This document shows positions 7,890-14,941 of a DNA stretch of 33,019 nt, in pieces (the first letter of the stretch is position 1; each line of letters starts with the position of its first letter). The position numbers and the translations under genes are program-made. This stretch comes from an uncultured Geobacteraceae bacterium (GTDB lineage Bacteria > Desulfobacterota > Desulfuromonadia > Geobacterales > CAIOGM01), in the NCBI GenBank assembly GCA_903902345.1, contig CAIUUR010000318.1:1-33019 (forward strand), given 5' to 3'. Below the pieces are notes generated by a model. The model was not told where the DNA came from and ran no database searches. It was given only the letters and a program-made list of their open reading frames with translations.

Positions 7890-9319
7890 TCTGCCGACTC
7901 CACCCCGAGATCAGGGTAGTGGAAAACAACCGGGGCTCATTCCTGGTGCGCGAACTCCCTCTCGCAGTCCTCAAGGTGAACGGACCATTGGCCGACACCG
8001 TGAAGCGGCTGCAGGCGTCGCCGGAGGGGGACCACACCCCCGGTGATGAGAAATGTCTGGAGCTCCTGGCGGCCCGTGGTTTTGCTCAGCGTCTCCCCCC
8101 ACCTGCCGTGGGTAATGAGGGACTCCCCCTGGTGAGCATCGTCATTCCGGTGAAGGATCGGGCCGGGGAGTTGGCCCGTTGCCTGGAGTCACTGGCTCAC
8201 GTGGAATATCCCCGCGAGCTGCGGGAGATCATCGTGGTGGACGACGGTAGCAGCGACGACTCCGCGGCCGTGGCTGTCCGCTGGGGCTGCCGCGTGGTAA
8301 CCACCGACAGCCCGGGAAGCGGACCGGCGGCGGCCCGCAACCGGGGAGTCTGCGTAGCCCGGGGGGAGATCCTGGCGTTCATCGATTCCGACTGCACCGC
8401 CTCCACCGGATGGTTGCGGGAACTCCTGGGGGGATTTTCCGATCCGGAACTGGCCGCAGTGGGGGGACTGGTGGACGGTATGCGTGAAGCCGGCCACCTG
8501 GACCGGTACGAGGCAGTCATGTCCAGCCTCACCCTGGGAACCAGGACCATGACCGGCTCTTCCGGAGAAGATACCTTCTACCTCCCCTCCTGCAACCTTC
8601 TGGTGAGAGCCGGAGCGTTCCGCTCCCTGGACGGCTTCTCCCCCGAGATGCACGTGGGGGAGGACGTGGACCTCTCCTGGCGGCTGCGGGATGCGGGGTG
8701 GCGGATCTCGTATGTTCCGGCCGGGCGAATCTGGCATGAGCACCGGAGCCGGTTCATCCCCTTCCTTCGACGGCGCTTCGACTACGGCACCTCGGAAGGA
8801 ACCCTGAACCTGCTTCACCCGGCCCGGCGCAAACGGATGATCATCCCCCCCCTCCCGGCCCTTGCCCTCCTCCTCGTCATCATAACGGCTCTGGGTGGCA
8901 GCTCGTGGTGTCTGGCCGGCGCACTGACCCTCACGGTGGGAGAGGCGCTGCTTCAGCAACGCCGACTGGCCCAGCGGGGAATCGGTATCGGCTGGCTCAC
9001 GGTCCTGAGGGCGCGATTACGCGGCACCGGGAGTCTGGCCTACTACCTGGGATACCACCTCCTCCGCTACTATGCCTGGCTGTTCATCTGCCTGATGCCG
9101 CTCTTTCCCCTGGCGGGGATGCTGTTGATTCTCATTGCTTTTTTGGCCGGCTCCGTGGATTATTGGATAAAACGACCGGGGATGAACTTCATCCTCTTTC
9201 TCGCTTTCTACCTGCCGGAACAGCTCGCCTACGGGGCGGGGGTCTTCGGGGGGTGTCTCAACCGGAAACATTTCGGCAGCTACCGGTTCGTCGTCAGGAA
9301 CAGCCTGGCGCAGGGATAA
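7886..9319 (+). CDS. mftF: Mycofactocin system glycosyltransferase MftF
   Basis: A 477-residue membrane-associated family 2 glycosyltransferase. Residues 1-70 form a small N-terminal domain resembling the PqqD-like segment of MftF. The GT-A catalytic part follows, with SIVIPVKDRAGELARCLESL, VVDDGSSDDS, the metal-binding FIDSDCTAS and EDVDLSWRLRDAGW. Three or more hydrophobic segments lie in the C-terminal 180 residues. In mycobacteria MftF adds beta-1,4-glucose chains to premycofactocin. The start is the GTG at 7886 overlapping the etfB stop. It is the last gene before the riboswitch of the next operon. Domain order and context make MftF much more likely than a generic glycosyltransferase. 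Confidence 0.88.
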   Translation: MICRLHPEIRVVENNRGSFLVRELPLAVLKVNGPLADTVKRLQASPEGDHTPGDEKCLELLAARGFAQRLPPPAVGNEGLPLVSIVIPVKDRAGELARCLESLAHVEYPRELREIIVVDDGSSDDSAAVAVRWGCRVVTTDSPGSGPAAARNRGVCVARGEILAFIDSDCTASTGWLRELLGGFSDPELAAVGGLVDGMREAGHLDRYEAVMSSLTLGTRTMTGSSGEDTFYLPSCNLLVRAGAFRSLDGFSPEMHVGEDVDLSWRLRDAGWRISYVPAGRIWHEHRSRFIPFLRRRFDYGTSEGTLNLLHPARRKRMIIPPLPALALLLVIITALGGSSWCLAGALTLTVGEALLQQRRLAQRGIGIGWLTVLRARLRGTGSLAYYLGYHLLRYYAWLFICLMPLFPLAGMLLILIAFLAGSVDYWIKRPGMNFILFLAFYLPEQLAYGAGVFGGCLNRKHFGSYRFVVRNSLAQG

Positions 9320-9332
9320 CCGTAACACAATT

Positions 9333-9431
9333 TTCTCCGAGTCCGGCATGCCTACGGGGTGAGGGTCACCCTAGGGCATCGGACCTATGGGTTCCGCGGG
9401 AAACGGCGGCGCCTCCCTTTGAAAAGGAGAA
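9333..9431 (+). ncRNA. Moco/Tuco-type riboswitch upstream of the aldehyde ferredoxin oxidoreductase gene
   Basis: This 99-base leader shares blocks with a second site at 22808-22902. TTCTCCGAG opens it, CCTATGGGTTCCGCGGGAAA plus CGGCGG lies in the middle, then GCCTC, and GGAGAA closes it. TTCTCC and GGAGAA pair as an outer stem. The blocks match my memory of the Moco RNA motif, a candidate riboswitch for molybdenum or tungsten cofactor. Here it precedes a tungsten-type enzyme. No strong terminator lies between it and the gene, so translational control is more likely than attenuation. A covariance-model search would be decisive. Confidence 0.82.
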
Positions 9432-9483
9432 TACAAGGGACAAACGATCCCGGATATTTAACAAGGGAAAAGGAGACGTACCA

Positions 9484-11220
9484 ATGGAGAAGATTGCACG
9501 GATTAACATGGGAGCGGCAGGCGGTCCGGAGGTAACAGTGACGGAGGTCGGAGAGTATGCCGGCCTGGGGGGAAGGGCGATGACCTCCATCATCATCGCC
9601 ACGGAGGTTCACCCCCTCGCCCACCCGCTGGGGGCAGAAAACAAACTCGTCATCGCTCCCGGCATGCTCAGCGGCACCGCCGGCGCCATGACCGGCCGAC
9701 TCTCGGTGGGGTGCAAGAGCCCCCTTACCGGGACCATCAAGGAATCCAACGCCGGAGGGCAGGCGGCCCAGGTCATGGCTCGCCTCGGCTACGCCGCCGT
9801 CATCCTGGAAGGGAAGCCCACCACCGACGATCTCTACAAGATCCATATCAACAAAGACGGCATCACGATCACGGTGGACAACTCTCTTCGTCTGATGGAC
9901 AACTACCCCGTCATCGCCAAACTGCGGGGAGAGTACGGCGACAAGGTCGCCTACATGACCATCGGCAGCGCCGGTGAACGGAAACTCCTCACCGCATCCA
10001 TCGCCTGCACCGACCCGGAGCTCCGCCCCACCCGCCACTGCGGTCGCGGCGGCGTCGGCGCGGTCATGGGGGCCAAGGGGATCAAGGCGATCATCCTTGA
10101 CGACGCCGGCCTGAAGATGCGTCCTCCCAAAGATCCGGAGCGGTACCGCGACGCCAACCGGAAGTTCGTGGAGGGGCTCCGGAAACACCCGGTCACCGGC
10201 GAAGGACTCCCCGCCTATGGCACCAACATCCTCACCAACATCCTCAACGAGGCGGGGGGGTATCCCACCCGGAACTTCAAGAGCGGCGTCTACGAAGGGG
10301 GTTCCAAGCTGAGCGGCGAAGCCCAGGCTGAACTGGAGATCAAGCGGGGAGGAAAAGCCACCCATGGCTGCCACCGCGGCTGCGTCATCCAATGCTCGGG
10401 GATCTACAACGACGCACAGGGGAACTACGTCACCAAGCAGCCGGAATACGAAACGGTCTGGTCCCATGGCGGCCACTGCGGCATCGACGACCTGGATACC
10501 GTGGCCAGACTGGATTACCTGGACGACAACATCGGGGTCGACACCATCGATATGGGGGTCGCCATCGGCGTTGCCATGGACGCGGGGGTCATCCCCTTCG
10601 GCGACAAGGAAGGAGCCATCCGACTCGTGGAAGAGGTGGGAAAGGGAACTCCGCTGGGTCGCATCCTGGGATGCGGCGCCGCCATTACCGGCAAGGTCTT
10701 CGGCGTGGAGCGGGTACCGGTGGTGAAGGATCAGGCCCTTCCCGCCTACGACCCCCGTCCCATTCAGGGGATCGGCGTCACCTACGCCACCACCACCCAG
10801 GGAGCGGATCATACCGCGGGGTATGCCATCGCCACCAACATCCTCAAGGTGGGGGGGGACGTGGACCCATTGAAGACCGAAGGACAGGTGGAGCTCTCCC
10901 GCAACCTCCAGATCGCCACGGCGGCCATTGATTCCACGGGGATGTGCCTCTTCATCGCCTTTGCCATCATGGACCAGCCGGAGACATTTCAGGCGCTCCT
11001 GGATATGCTGGGAAGTTTCTACGGCATCACCATGACCGGCGATGACGTGGTGGCCCTGGGAAAGAAGGTTCTCTCCGCGGAGCGGGATTTCAACAAGCGG
11101 GCCGGCTTCACCGCTGCTCATGATCGGCTCCCCCGCTTCTTCTACACCGAGGCCATCGAGCCGCACAACCAGGTGTTCGGGATCACCGACGAAGAGCTGG
11201 ATTCGGTATTCAACTGGTAA
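9484..11220 (+). CDS. aor: Aldehyde:ferredoxin oxidoreductase (tungsten-type)
   Basis: A 578-residue AOR-family enzyme. These bind a tungsten (or molybdenum) bis-pterin and one 4Fe-4S cluster, and oxidise aldehydes to carboxylic acids. Cluster ligands are Cys296, Cys300 and Cys304 (CHRGCVIQC) with Cys488 in DSTGMC, matching the family pattern of three close cysteines plus a distal one. Family blocks seen are GAENKLVIAPGMLSGT, GRGGVGAVMGAKGIKA and GADHTAGYA. The CxxxCxxxC spacing resembles bacterial AOR/YdhV-type enzymes rather than the archaeal CxxCxxxC. The start follows AAGGAGACG. The gene lies behind a Moco/Tuco-type riboswitch and ahead of moaD. The substrate cannot be told from sequence. 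Confidence 0.92.
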   Translation: MEKIARINMGAAGGPEVTVTEVGEYAGLGGRAMTSIIIATEVHPLAHPLGAENKLVIAPGMLSGTAGAMTGRLSVGCKSPLTGTIKESNAGGQAAQVMARLGYAAVILEGKPTTDDLYKIHINKDGITITVDNSLRLMDNYPVIAKLRGEYGDKVAYMTIGSAGERKLLTASIACTDPELRPTRHCGRGGVGAVMGAKGIKAIILDDAGLKMRPPKDPERYRDANRKFVEGLRKHPVTGEGLPAYGTNILTNILNEAGGYPTRNFKSGVYEGGSKLSGEAQAELEIKRGGKATHGCHRGCVIQCSGIYNDAQGNYVTKQPEYETVWSHGGHCGIDDLDTVARLDYLDDNIGVDTIDMGVAIGVAMDAGVIPFGDKEGAIRLVEEVGKGTPLGRILGCGAAITGKVFGVERVPVVKDQALPAYDPRPIQGIGVTYATTTQGADHTAGYAIATNILKVGGDVDPLKTEGQVELSRNLQIATAAIDSTGMCLFIAFAIMDQPETFQALLDMLGSFYGITMTGDDVVALGKKVLSAERDFNKRAGFTAAHDRLPRFFYTEAIEPHNQVFGITDEELDSVFNW

Positions 11221-11233
11221 TAACGGCAAAAAC

Positions 11234-11261
11234 GTAGGGGTACGGCGCGCCGTGCCCCTAC
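11234..11261. terminator. 28-base hairpin after the AOR gene
   Basis: GTAGGGG and CCCCTAC flank ACGGCGCGCCGT, forming a nearly perfect inverted repeat with one mismatched pair. There is no T-run, so it may be an mRNA 3' stabiliser or a dispersed repeat rather than a true intrinsic terminator. Confidence 0.5.
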
Positions 11262-11294
11262 ATCGGCCTGCGACACAACAACAAAGGACGAACC

Positions 11295-11951
11295 ATGACC
11301 CACGCCACGGAGCCCGACAGCAGCCCCCCCCTTCGGCTCCGGTTCCGCGTGCCGGCCGAGGGGGTGGTGGCGTTCTCGCCGTTACTCCAGGCCGGTTTTT
11401 TTGTCACCGCCCGCGTCGGCTGCAGCGTCAAGACCCTCCTCTCCGGTCAGTTCGGGATCGATGAAGAGTACGTCACCCGGCGGATCACCACGATGTTTCT
11501 GGACAGCAAGCCGGTGGACAAAATGGAGTCGACGCTGGTCCGGGACGGCGCTACTCTCGCCCTCTCCTGCGCCATGCCGGGGCTGGTGGGGGCGACACTG
11601 CGAAGGGGGGGATTCTACGCCCCCTTCCGGGCTGGAATCTCCTGCAAGGAAGACGATTCCCCTACCCGCGCCGGCATCGGCACGGTCCGGATAAAACTCT
11701 TCAACCTCCTCATGGGAGAGTTGGGTCCCCTCTTCCTGGGCCGGGGAATCATTGTCACCGCTTCTGCCATGGAAGAGCTGCTCCTCAGTAGCGGCGACCT
11801 ATTCATGACGTCATGTTCCGAGGTTTCAGTTGACGCCGCTCCCGCAGAGCTGACGGCTCTGGTGAAAAGCGGGATTTTCAAGGGACGGAAGAAGGTGAGA
11901 CTGACCGTCCTGTTCGACCCACCAGTGGAGATTCCCGAGGACGACCTGTAG
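11295..11951 (+). CDS. Uncharacterised protein of the AOR operon
   Basis: A 218-residue soluble protein I do not recognise. It has no signal peptide or membrane segment. The middle is rich in glycine and hydrophobic residues (CAMPGLVGATLRRGG, LLMGELGPLFLGRGII). Cysteines occur at several places (GCSVKTLL, LSCAMPG, GISCKEDD, TSCSEV) without a metal-binding spacing. It lies between the AOR and moaD genes, so a role in AOR maturation, tungsten-pterin insertion or electron transfer is plausible but unproven. The start follows AAAGGACGA. FdhD was considered for the cofactor context but its conserved cysteine motif is absent. Confidence 0.7.
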   Translation: MTHATEPDSSPPLRLRFRVPAEGVVAFSPLLQAGFFVTARVGCSVKTLLSGQFGIDEEYVTRRITTMFLDSKPVDKMESTLVRDGATLALSCAMPGLVGATLRRGGFYAPFRAGISCKEDDSPTRAGIGTVRIKLFNLLMGELGPLFLGRGIIVTASAMEELLLSSGDLFMTSCSEVSVDAAPAELTALVKSGIFKGRKKVRLTVLFDPPVEIPEDDL

Positions 11952-11960
11952 GAGACGCCC

Positions 11961-12185
11961 ATGCGCATCACCGTAAAACTCTTCGCCAATTTCCGTGACG
12001 GCCGCTTCAGCGTGGAGGAGCGGGAGTATCCCGAAGGAACCACCATCGGCCAAGTGGCGGATTCTATCTCCCTTCCCCATGGGGTCATCGGGATCATCAT
12101 GGTCAACAGCCGCCACGCCAAACTGGAACGGGAGCTGATGGCAGGGGATATCCTGGCCATCTTTCCCCTCCTGGGTGGCGGGTAA
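11961..12185 (+). CDS. moaD: MoaD/ThiS-family small sulfur carrier
   Basis: A 74-residue ubiquitin-fold protein ending in Gly-Gly-Gly, the tail that is adenylated and thiocarboxylated by MoeB. With MoaE it converts precursor Z to molybdopterin. It has the family pattern KLFANFRDG near the start, then a long loop, LMAGDILAIFPLLGGG at the end. The start follows TAGGAGACGCCC. Its partner moaE is 12 kb away at 24451. MoaD-like genes next to AOR genes are common, and this one may be dedicated to the tungsten pterin. ThiS cannot be excluded from sequence alone, but the context argues against thiamine. Confidence 0.85.
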   Translation: MRITVKLFANFRDGRFSVEEREYPEGTTIGQVADSISLPHGVIGIIMVNSRHAKLERELMAGDILAIFPLLGGG

Positions 12186-12291
12186 ACCTGATCACTTCCC
12201 ATGCACAATTTCCACCACCCTGCCGAAATGAGCAGCAGTAACGGCTCCCCCTTCGCCCTCATTCAAACAACTACGCCTTAATAAACAGCTG

Positions 12292-12419
12292 CACGCGGGG
12301 ACGCGGAGAAAATCAAACAAAATAAGTCAATTGCAGAGACAGTTACTTTCATCTGATTGGTGTAGGCATCATGTGACGTAACATCCTGAATTTCTCCGCG
12401 ATCTCCGCGTCTCCGCGTG
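12292..12419. repeat. Inverted micro-repeat element upstream of the ArsC-like gene
   Basis: CACGCGGGGACGCGGAGAAA (from 12292) is mirrored by TTTCTCCGCGATCTCCGCGT (from 12391) and CTCCGCGTG. The arms are built of CGCGGAGA-like units with a 75-base spacer. The rest of the gap 12186-12475 shows nothing recognisable. Confidence 0.75.
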
Positions 12420-12475
12420 ATTGGGAGCCAATTCAGGCCATTTTAAATGTATGAATTTTTAAACCACGTTCTCTT

Positions 12476-12505
12476 TTGGCACGCGTTATGTATTGACAGA
12501 TACAT
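12476..12505 (+). promoter_or_regulatory. Promoter with ModE-box-like operator for the ArsC-like/SBP/GTPase/ABC operon
   Basis: A -35 TTGGCA (12476-12481) is followed after 17 bases by GATACA (12499-12504). Between them lies CGTTATGTATTGACAGATAC, whose core ATGTAT-N6-ATACAT is a perfect inverted repeat at 12488-12505. CGTTATRT half sites resemble the E. coli ModE box. A sister site is at 18427-18458. Control by molybdate or tungstate is an inference. Confidence 0.5.
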
Positions 12506-12530
12506 CGAAGCCAACGGAGGAAGCGAACAG

Positions 12531-12968
12531 ATGGCGGATATCATCTACTACACCAAAATCGGCTGCATCACCTCGACCAAGCAGGTTAACCTGCTACGAC
12601 AATCGGGACACCAGGTAGAGGTCCGCGACCTCCTGGAGCATCCCTGGCAACCGGAAGAACTCCTTTCCTACTTCGGCGATCGGCCGGTGAAACTCTGGTT
12701 TAATCCCAACTCTCCCCGGATCAAATCAGGCGAGATTGATCCTTCAGCCTACCATGCAGCAGCCGCCCTGGAGATGATGCAGGGTGATCACCTCCTCATC
12801 CGCCGCCCCCTCATGATCTCCGGCGACAGAAAAATCTGCGGTTTCGATCCGGAGACACTCCATGCCTGGATCGGACTGAGCTCTCCTGAAGAAGCCATTG
12901 CCCGAAGCGGCGACCTTCAGAGCTGTTCGCACCCCCCTACTCCCGGTGAGCCGCCGGCCTGTCCATGA
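12531..12968 (+). CDS. ArsC/Spx-family protein (nitrogenase-associated-like)
   Basis: A 145-residue thioredoxin-fold protein of the ArsC family. It begins ADIIYYTKIGCITSTKQVNL, where Cys is followed by IT rather than the usual C-x5-R arsenate loop, then VEVRDLLEHPW and RRPLMISGDRKICGFDPE. Similar proteins are annotated as nitrogenase-associated or ArsC-related and often lack arsenate reductase activity. The start has GGAGGAAG eight bases upstream. The proline-rich tail (PPTPGEPPACP) is probably disordered. It is first in an operon behind a ModE-box-like operator and ahead of the SBP/GTPase/ABC trio, which suggests a metal-cofactor role rather than arsenic resistance. Confidence 0.75.
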   Translation: MADIIYYTKIGCITSTKQVNLLRQSGHQVEVRDLLEHPWQPEELLSYFGDRPVKLWFNPNSPRIKSGEIDPSAYHAAAALEMMQGDHLLIRRPLMISGDRKICGFDPETLHAWIGLSSPEEAIARSGDLQSCSHPPTPGEPPACP

Positions 12969-13005
12969 AGCTTACGTGGTGGACTGCTTTTTCCAGGATC
13001 TAAAC

Positions 13006-14235
13006 ATGAGTGACACCTTTCTCAATCTCACTATAAGCGAGCTGATCTCCCGTCATCCGGAAACCCTCACGGTATTCGCCGCCAATGGCCTGGGGATATT
13101 TACCGACGAAGGTACCCGGGCCACCTTCGGCTCCGCCATTCGCTTGCGCACCGCGCTGAAAGCGGCAGGGATCAACGCCGACCTCTTCTGTCGTACTCTG
13201 GAGGAGGCCGTGACTCCAAAACTCCCCCCGACTCCCGGTGAGTATCCGGAAACAACGACACCAGGGAGCCTGAACCTGTTCGCCCTCCTCCCCTGCCCCC
13301 TGAAGATCCCCCTGGAGCAGGCCTTCAACAGCTTCCTGGCATCACTTTCACCACAACGGCGCAACCGCCTCACCTTCCTCCTGGAAGGGAACGCCAACAG
13401 CCAGATGAACTACGCCGACTATGCCGACCATTTTGAGAGTCCGGCGGAGATGCCGGACATCATCATCACCCCCGGCTTCAACAGCTTCTTTCATCCCTAT
13501 TTTGTCCAGCGATTCATCCGGAGCGGGACCTTTGCCTCGGTGACGCCCCATGCCGGCGACACGCAGTTGGCAGCCATGGGGATCACCGACCCGGACGGCC
13601 ACTACAGTATGTTGGCCATGAACCTGCTGGTTCTGGTTGTGGATCATCTCCGTCTGGGGGATCGTCCCGTACCCCGAACCTGGGGGGATCTTCTCAGACC
13701 CGAGTACGAAAGAACCGTCGCCATCCGGGGAAATAGCGACGGCACCTTCTGTGAAACACTCCTGCTGACCCTCCTGAAGGAGTTCGGCGCCGACAGCCTG
13801 ACCTCCCTGGGGAAGAATGTCGCCTGGGGATGGCACCCCTCCCAGATGGTCAAATCAGCCGGAAACGGCCGCCCGGAGGGGCCGGCGGTCTGCGTCATGC
13901 CGCTCTTCTTCGCCAACAGCATGGGAACGCGGGAAGGGGTCAGCGTGATCTGGCCCGAGGACGGAGCCCTGGTAAGCCCGGTCACCATGCTGGTCAAGAG
14001 CGACAAGCAGGAGGAGCTGCGAGACCTCCTCGACTTCCTCTGCGGAACGGAGGTGGCCGGTATCTGTGCCGGGGCCTCCTTCCCGACTACCCATCCCCAG
14101 GTTGACAACAAGCTGCCGAAGCAGGCTACCTTCAAATGGATCGGCTGGGAGTATGTCAAGAACCACGACCTGAAGGAACTGATCAGCGCCACCAACAGTG
14201 CCTTCGTTCAGGCGTTTCAGGGGATTTCACCATGA
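13006..14235 (+). CDS. Cytosolic solute-binding-like protein with N-terminal ScdA_N/DUF1858-like domain
   Basis: A 409-residue protein. Residues 1-65 (LNLTISELISRHPETLTVFA, then NGLGIF) resemble the ScdA_N/DUF1858 domain found on di-iron repair and metal proteins. The rest resembles periplasmic iron-type solute-binding proteins: PDIIITPGFNSFF, RTWGDLLRPEYERTVAI, GVSVIWPEDGALVSPVTMLV. There is no signal peptide or lipobox, so the binding domain should be in the cytoplasm, which is odd. The next gene begins inside its stop codon. A likely job is holding a metal or oxyanion for the partner GTPase and ATPase, but no substrate can be read from sequence. Confidence 0.7.
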   Translation: MSDTFLNLTISELISRHPETLTVFAANGLGIFTDEGTRATFGSAIRLRTALKAAGINADLFCRTLEEAVTPKLPPTPGEYPETTTPGSLNLFALLPCPLKIPLEQAFNSFLASLSPQRRNRLTFLLEGNANSQMNYADYADHFESPAEMPDIIITPGFNSFFHPYFVQRFIRSGTFASVTPHAGDTQLAAMGITDPDGHYSMLAMNLLVLVVDHLRLGDRPVPRTWGDLLRPEYERTVAIRGNSDGTFCETLLLTLLKEFGADSLTSLGKNVAWGWHPSQMVKSAGNGRPEGPAVCVMPLFFANSMGTREGVSVIWPEDGALVSPVTMLVKSDKQEELRDLLDFLCGTEVAGICAGASFPTTHPQVDNKLPKQATFKWIGWEYVKNHDLKELISATNSAFVQAFQGISP

Positions 14236-14918
14236 AAGCCGTCACCCTGGCCGGCCCCCCCTCTTCAGGAAAGAGCGCCGTCACGATCAAGGCCATTGCC
14301 TCCCTGAAACAGAAAGGGGTGACCGTTGGGGTCGTCAAGTTCGACTCCCTCTCCACTCAGGACCAGCAGCTGTATGAGAAACAGGGGGTTCCGGTCACCA
14401 CCGGACTGTCGGGAAACCTCTGCCCGGATCACTTCTTTGTCAGCAACGTGGAAGAATCCCTGGCCTGGGGGGTAACAAGCGGTTTTGATCTCCTGGTGAT
14501 CGAGAGCGCCGGACTCTGCAACCGCTGCGCCCCCCATATCCAGGGGGTGCTGGCGATCTGCGTGGTCGACAACTTGAGCGGCGTCAATACCCCCAAGAAG
14601 ATCGGGCCGATGCTGAAGATGGCCGACATCGTCGTCATCACCAAGGGGGACATCGTCTCCCAGGCCGAACGGGAGGTCTTCGCCCACCGGGTCCGTCAGG
14701 TCAACGCCAACGCCACCATCCTCAACGTCAACGGTCTCACCGGTCAGGGTGCGGATGAACTGGGGCGGCTGCTGCAGGGCGCTCCGGAAACAACCAGCGT
14801 GACGGGAAAACTGCTCCGCTTCTCACTCCCCGCGGCCCTCTGCTCCTACTGCCTGGGGCAACGACGCATCGGCGCCGATTTTCAGATGGGAAACGTGAAA
14901 AAGATGGCCTTCAGTTGA
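14232..14918 (+). CDS. HypB/UreG-like SIMIBI GTPase with two CxxC motifs
   Basis: A 228-residue GTPase related to the nickel-delivery proteins HypB and UreG. Walker A is GPPSSGKS (8-15). The effector region has IESAGLCNRCAPH, where Cys96 and Cys99 form a CxxC at the place HypB uses for metal. The base-recognition motif is TKGD (137-140) instead of NKxD. A second CxxC (Cys204, Cys207; CSYCLGQRRIG) is near the C-terminus. It overlaps the solute-binding-like gene (ATGA) and reaches the ABC ATPase. No hydrogenase or urease genes are in the window, so it is probably a metallochaperone for another enzyme, possibly the AOR. Confidence 0.78.
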   Translation: MKAVTLAGPPSSGKSAVTIKAIASLKQKGVTVGVVKFDSLSTQDQQLYEKQGVPVTTGLSGNLCPDHFFVSNVEESLAWGVTSGFDLLVIESAGLCNRCAPHIQGVLAICVVDNLSGVNTPKKIGPMLKMADIVVITKGDIVSQAEREVFAHRVRQVNANATILNVNGLTGQGADELGRLLQGAPETTSVTGKLLRFSLPAALCSYCLGQRRIGADFQMGNVKKMAFS

Positions 14919-14941
14919 GAACGCCACTCTCCAAGGATAGG

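Noticed and set aside
9385-11229. 614-codon reverse frame opposite the AOR gene
   Set aside because: Antisense shadow; its translation is low-complexity and shows no known domain, while the forward strand encodes a complete AOR.
11295-11951. FdhD/formate-dehydrogenase accessory identity for the AOR-operon protein
   Set aside because: The FdhD cysteine motif and overall pattern are absent; the guess came only from the cofactor context.
12476-12492. TTGGCACGCGTTATGTA read as a sigma-54 promoter (likewise 18427-18443)
   Set aside because: The -24 part fits, but the -12 GC doublet is GT at both sites. A TTGGCA-N17-ATACA sigma-70 reading with an overlapping palindrome explains more of the sequence.
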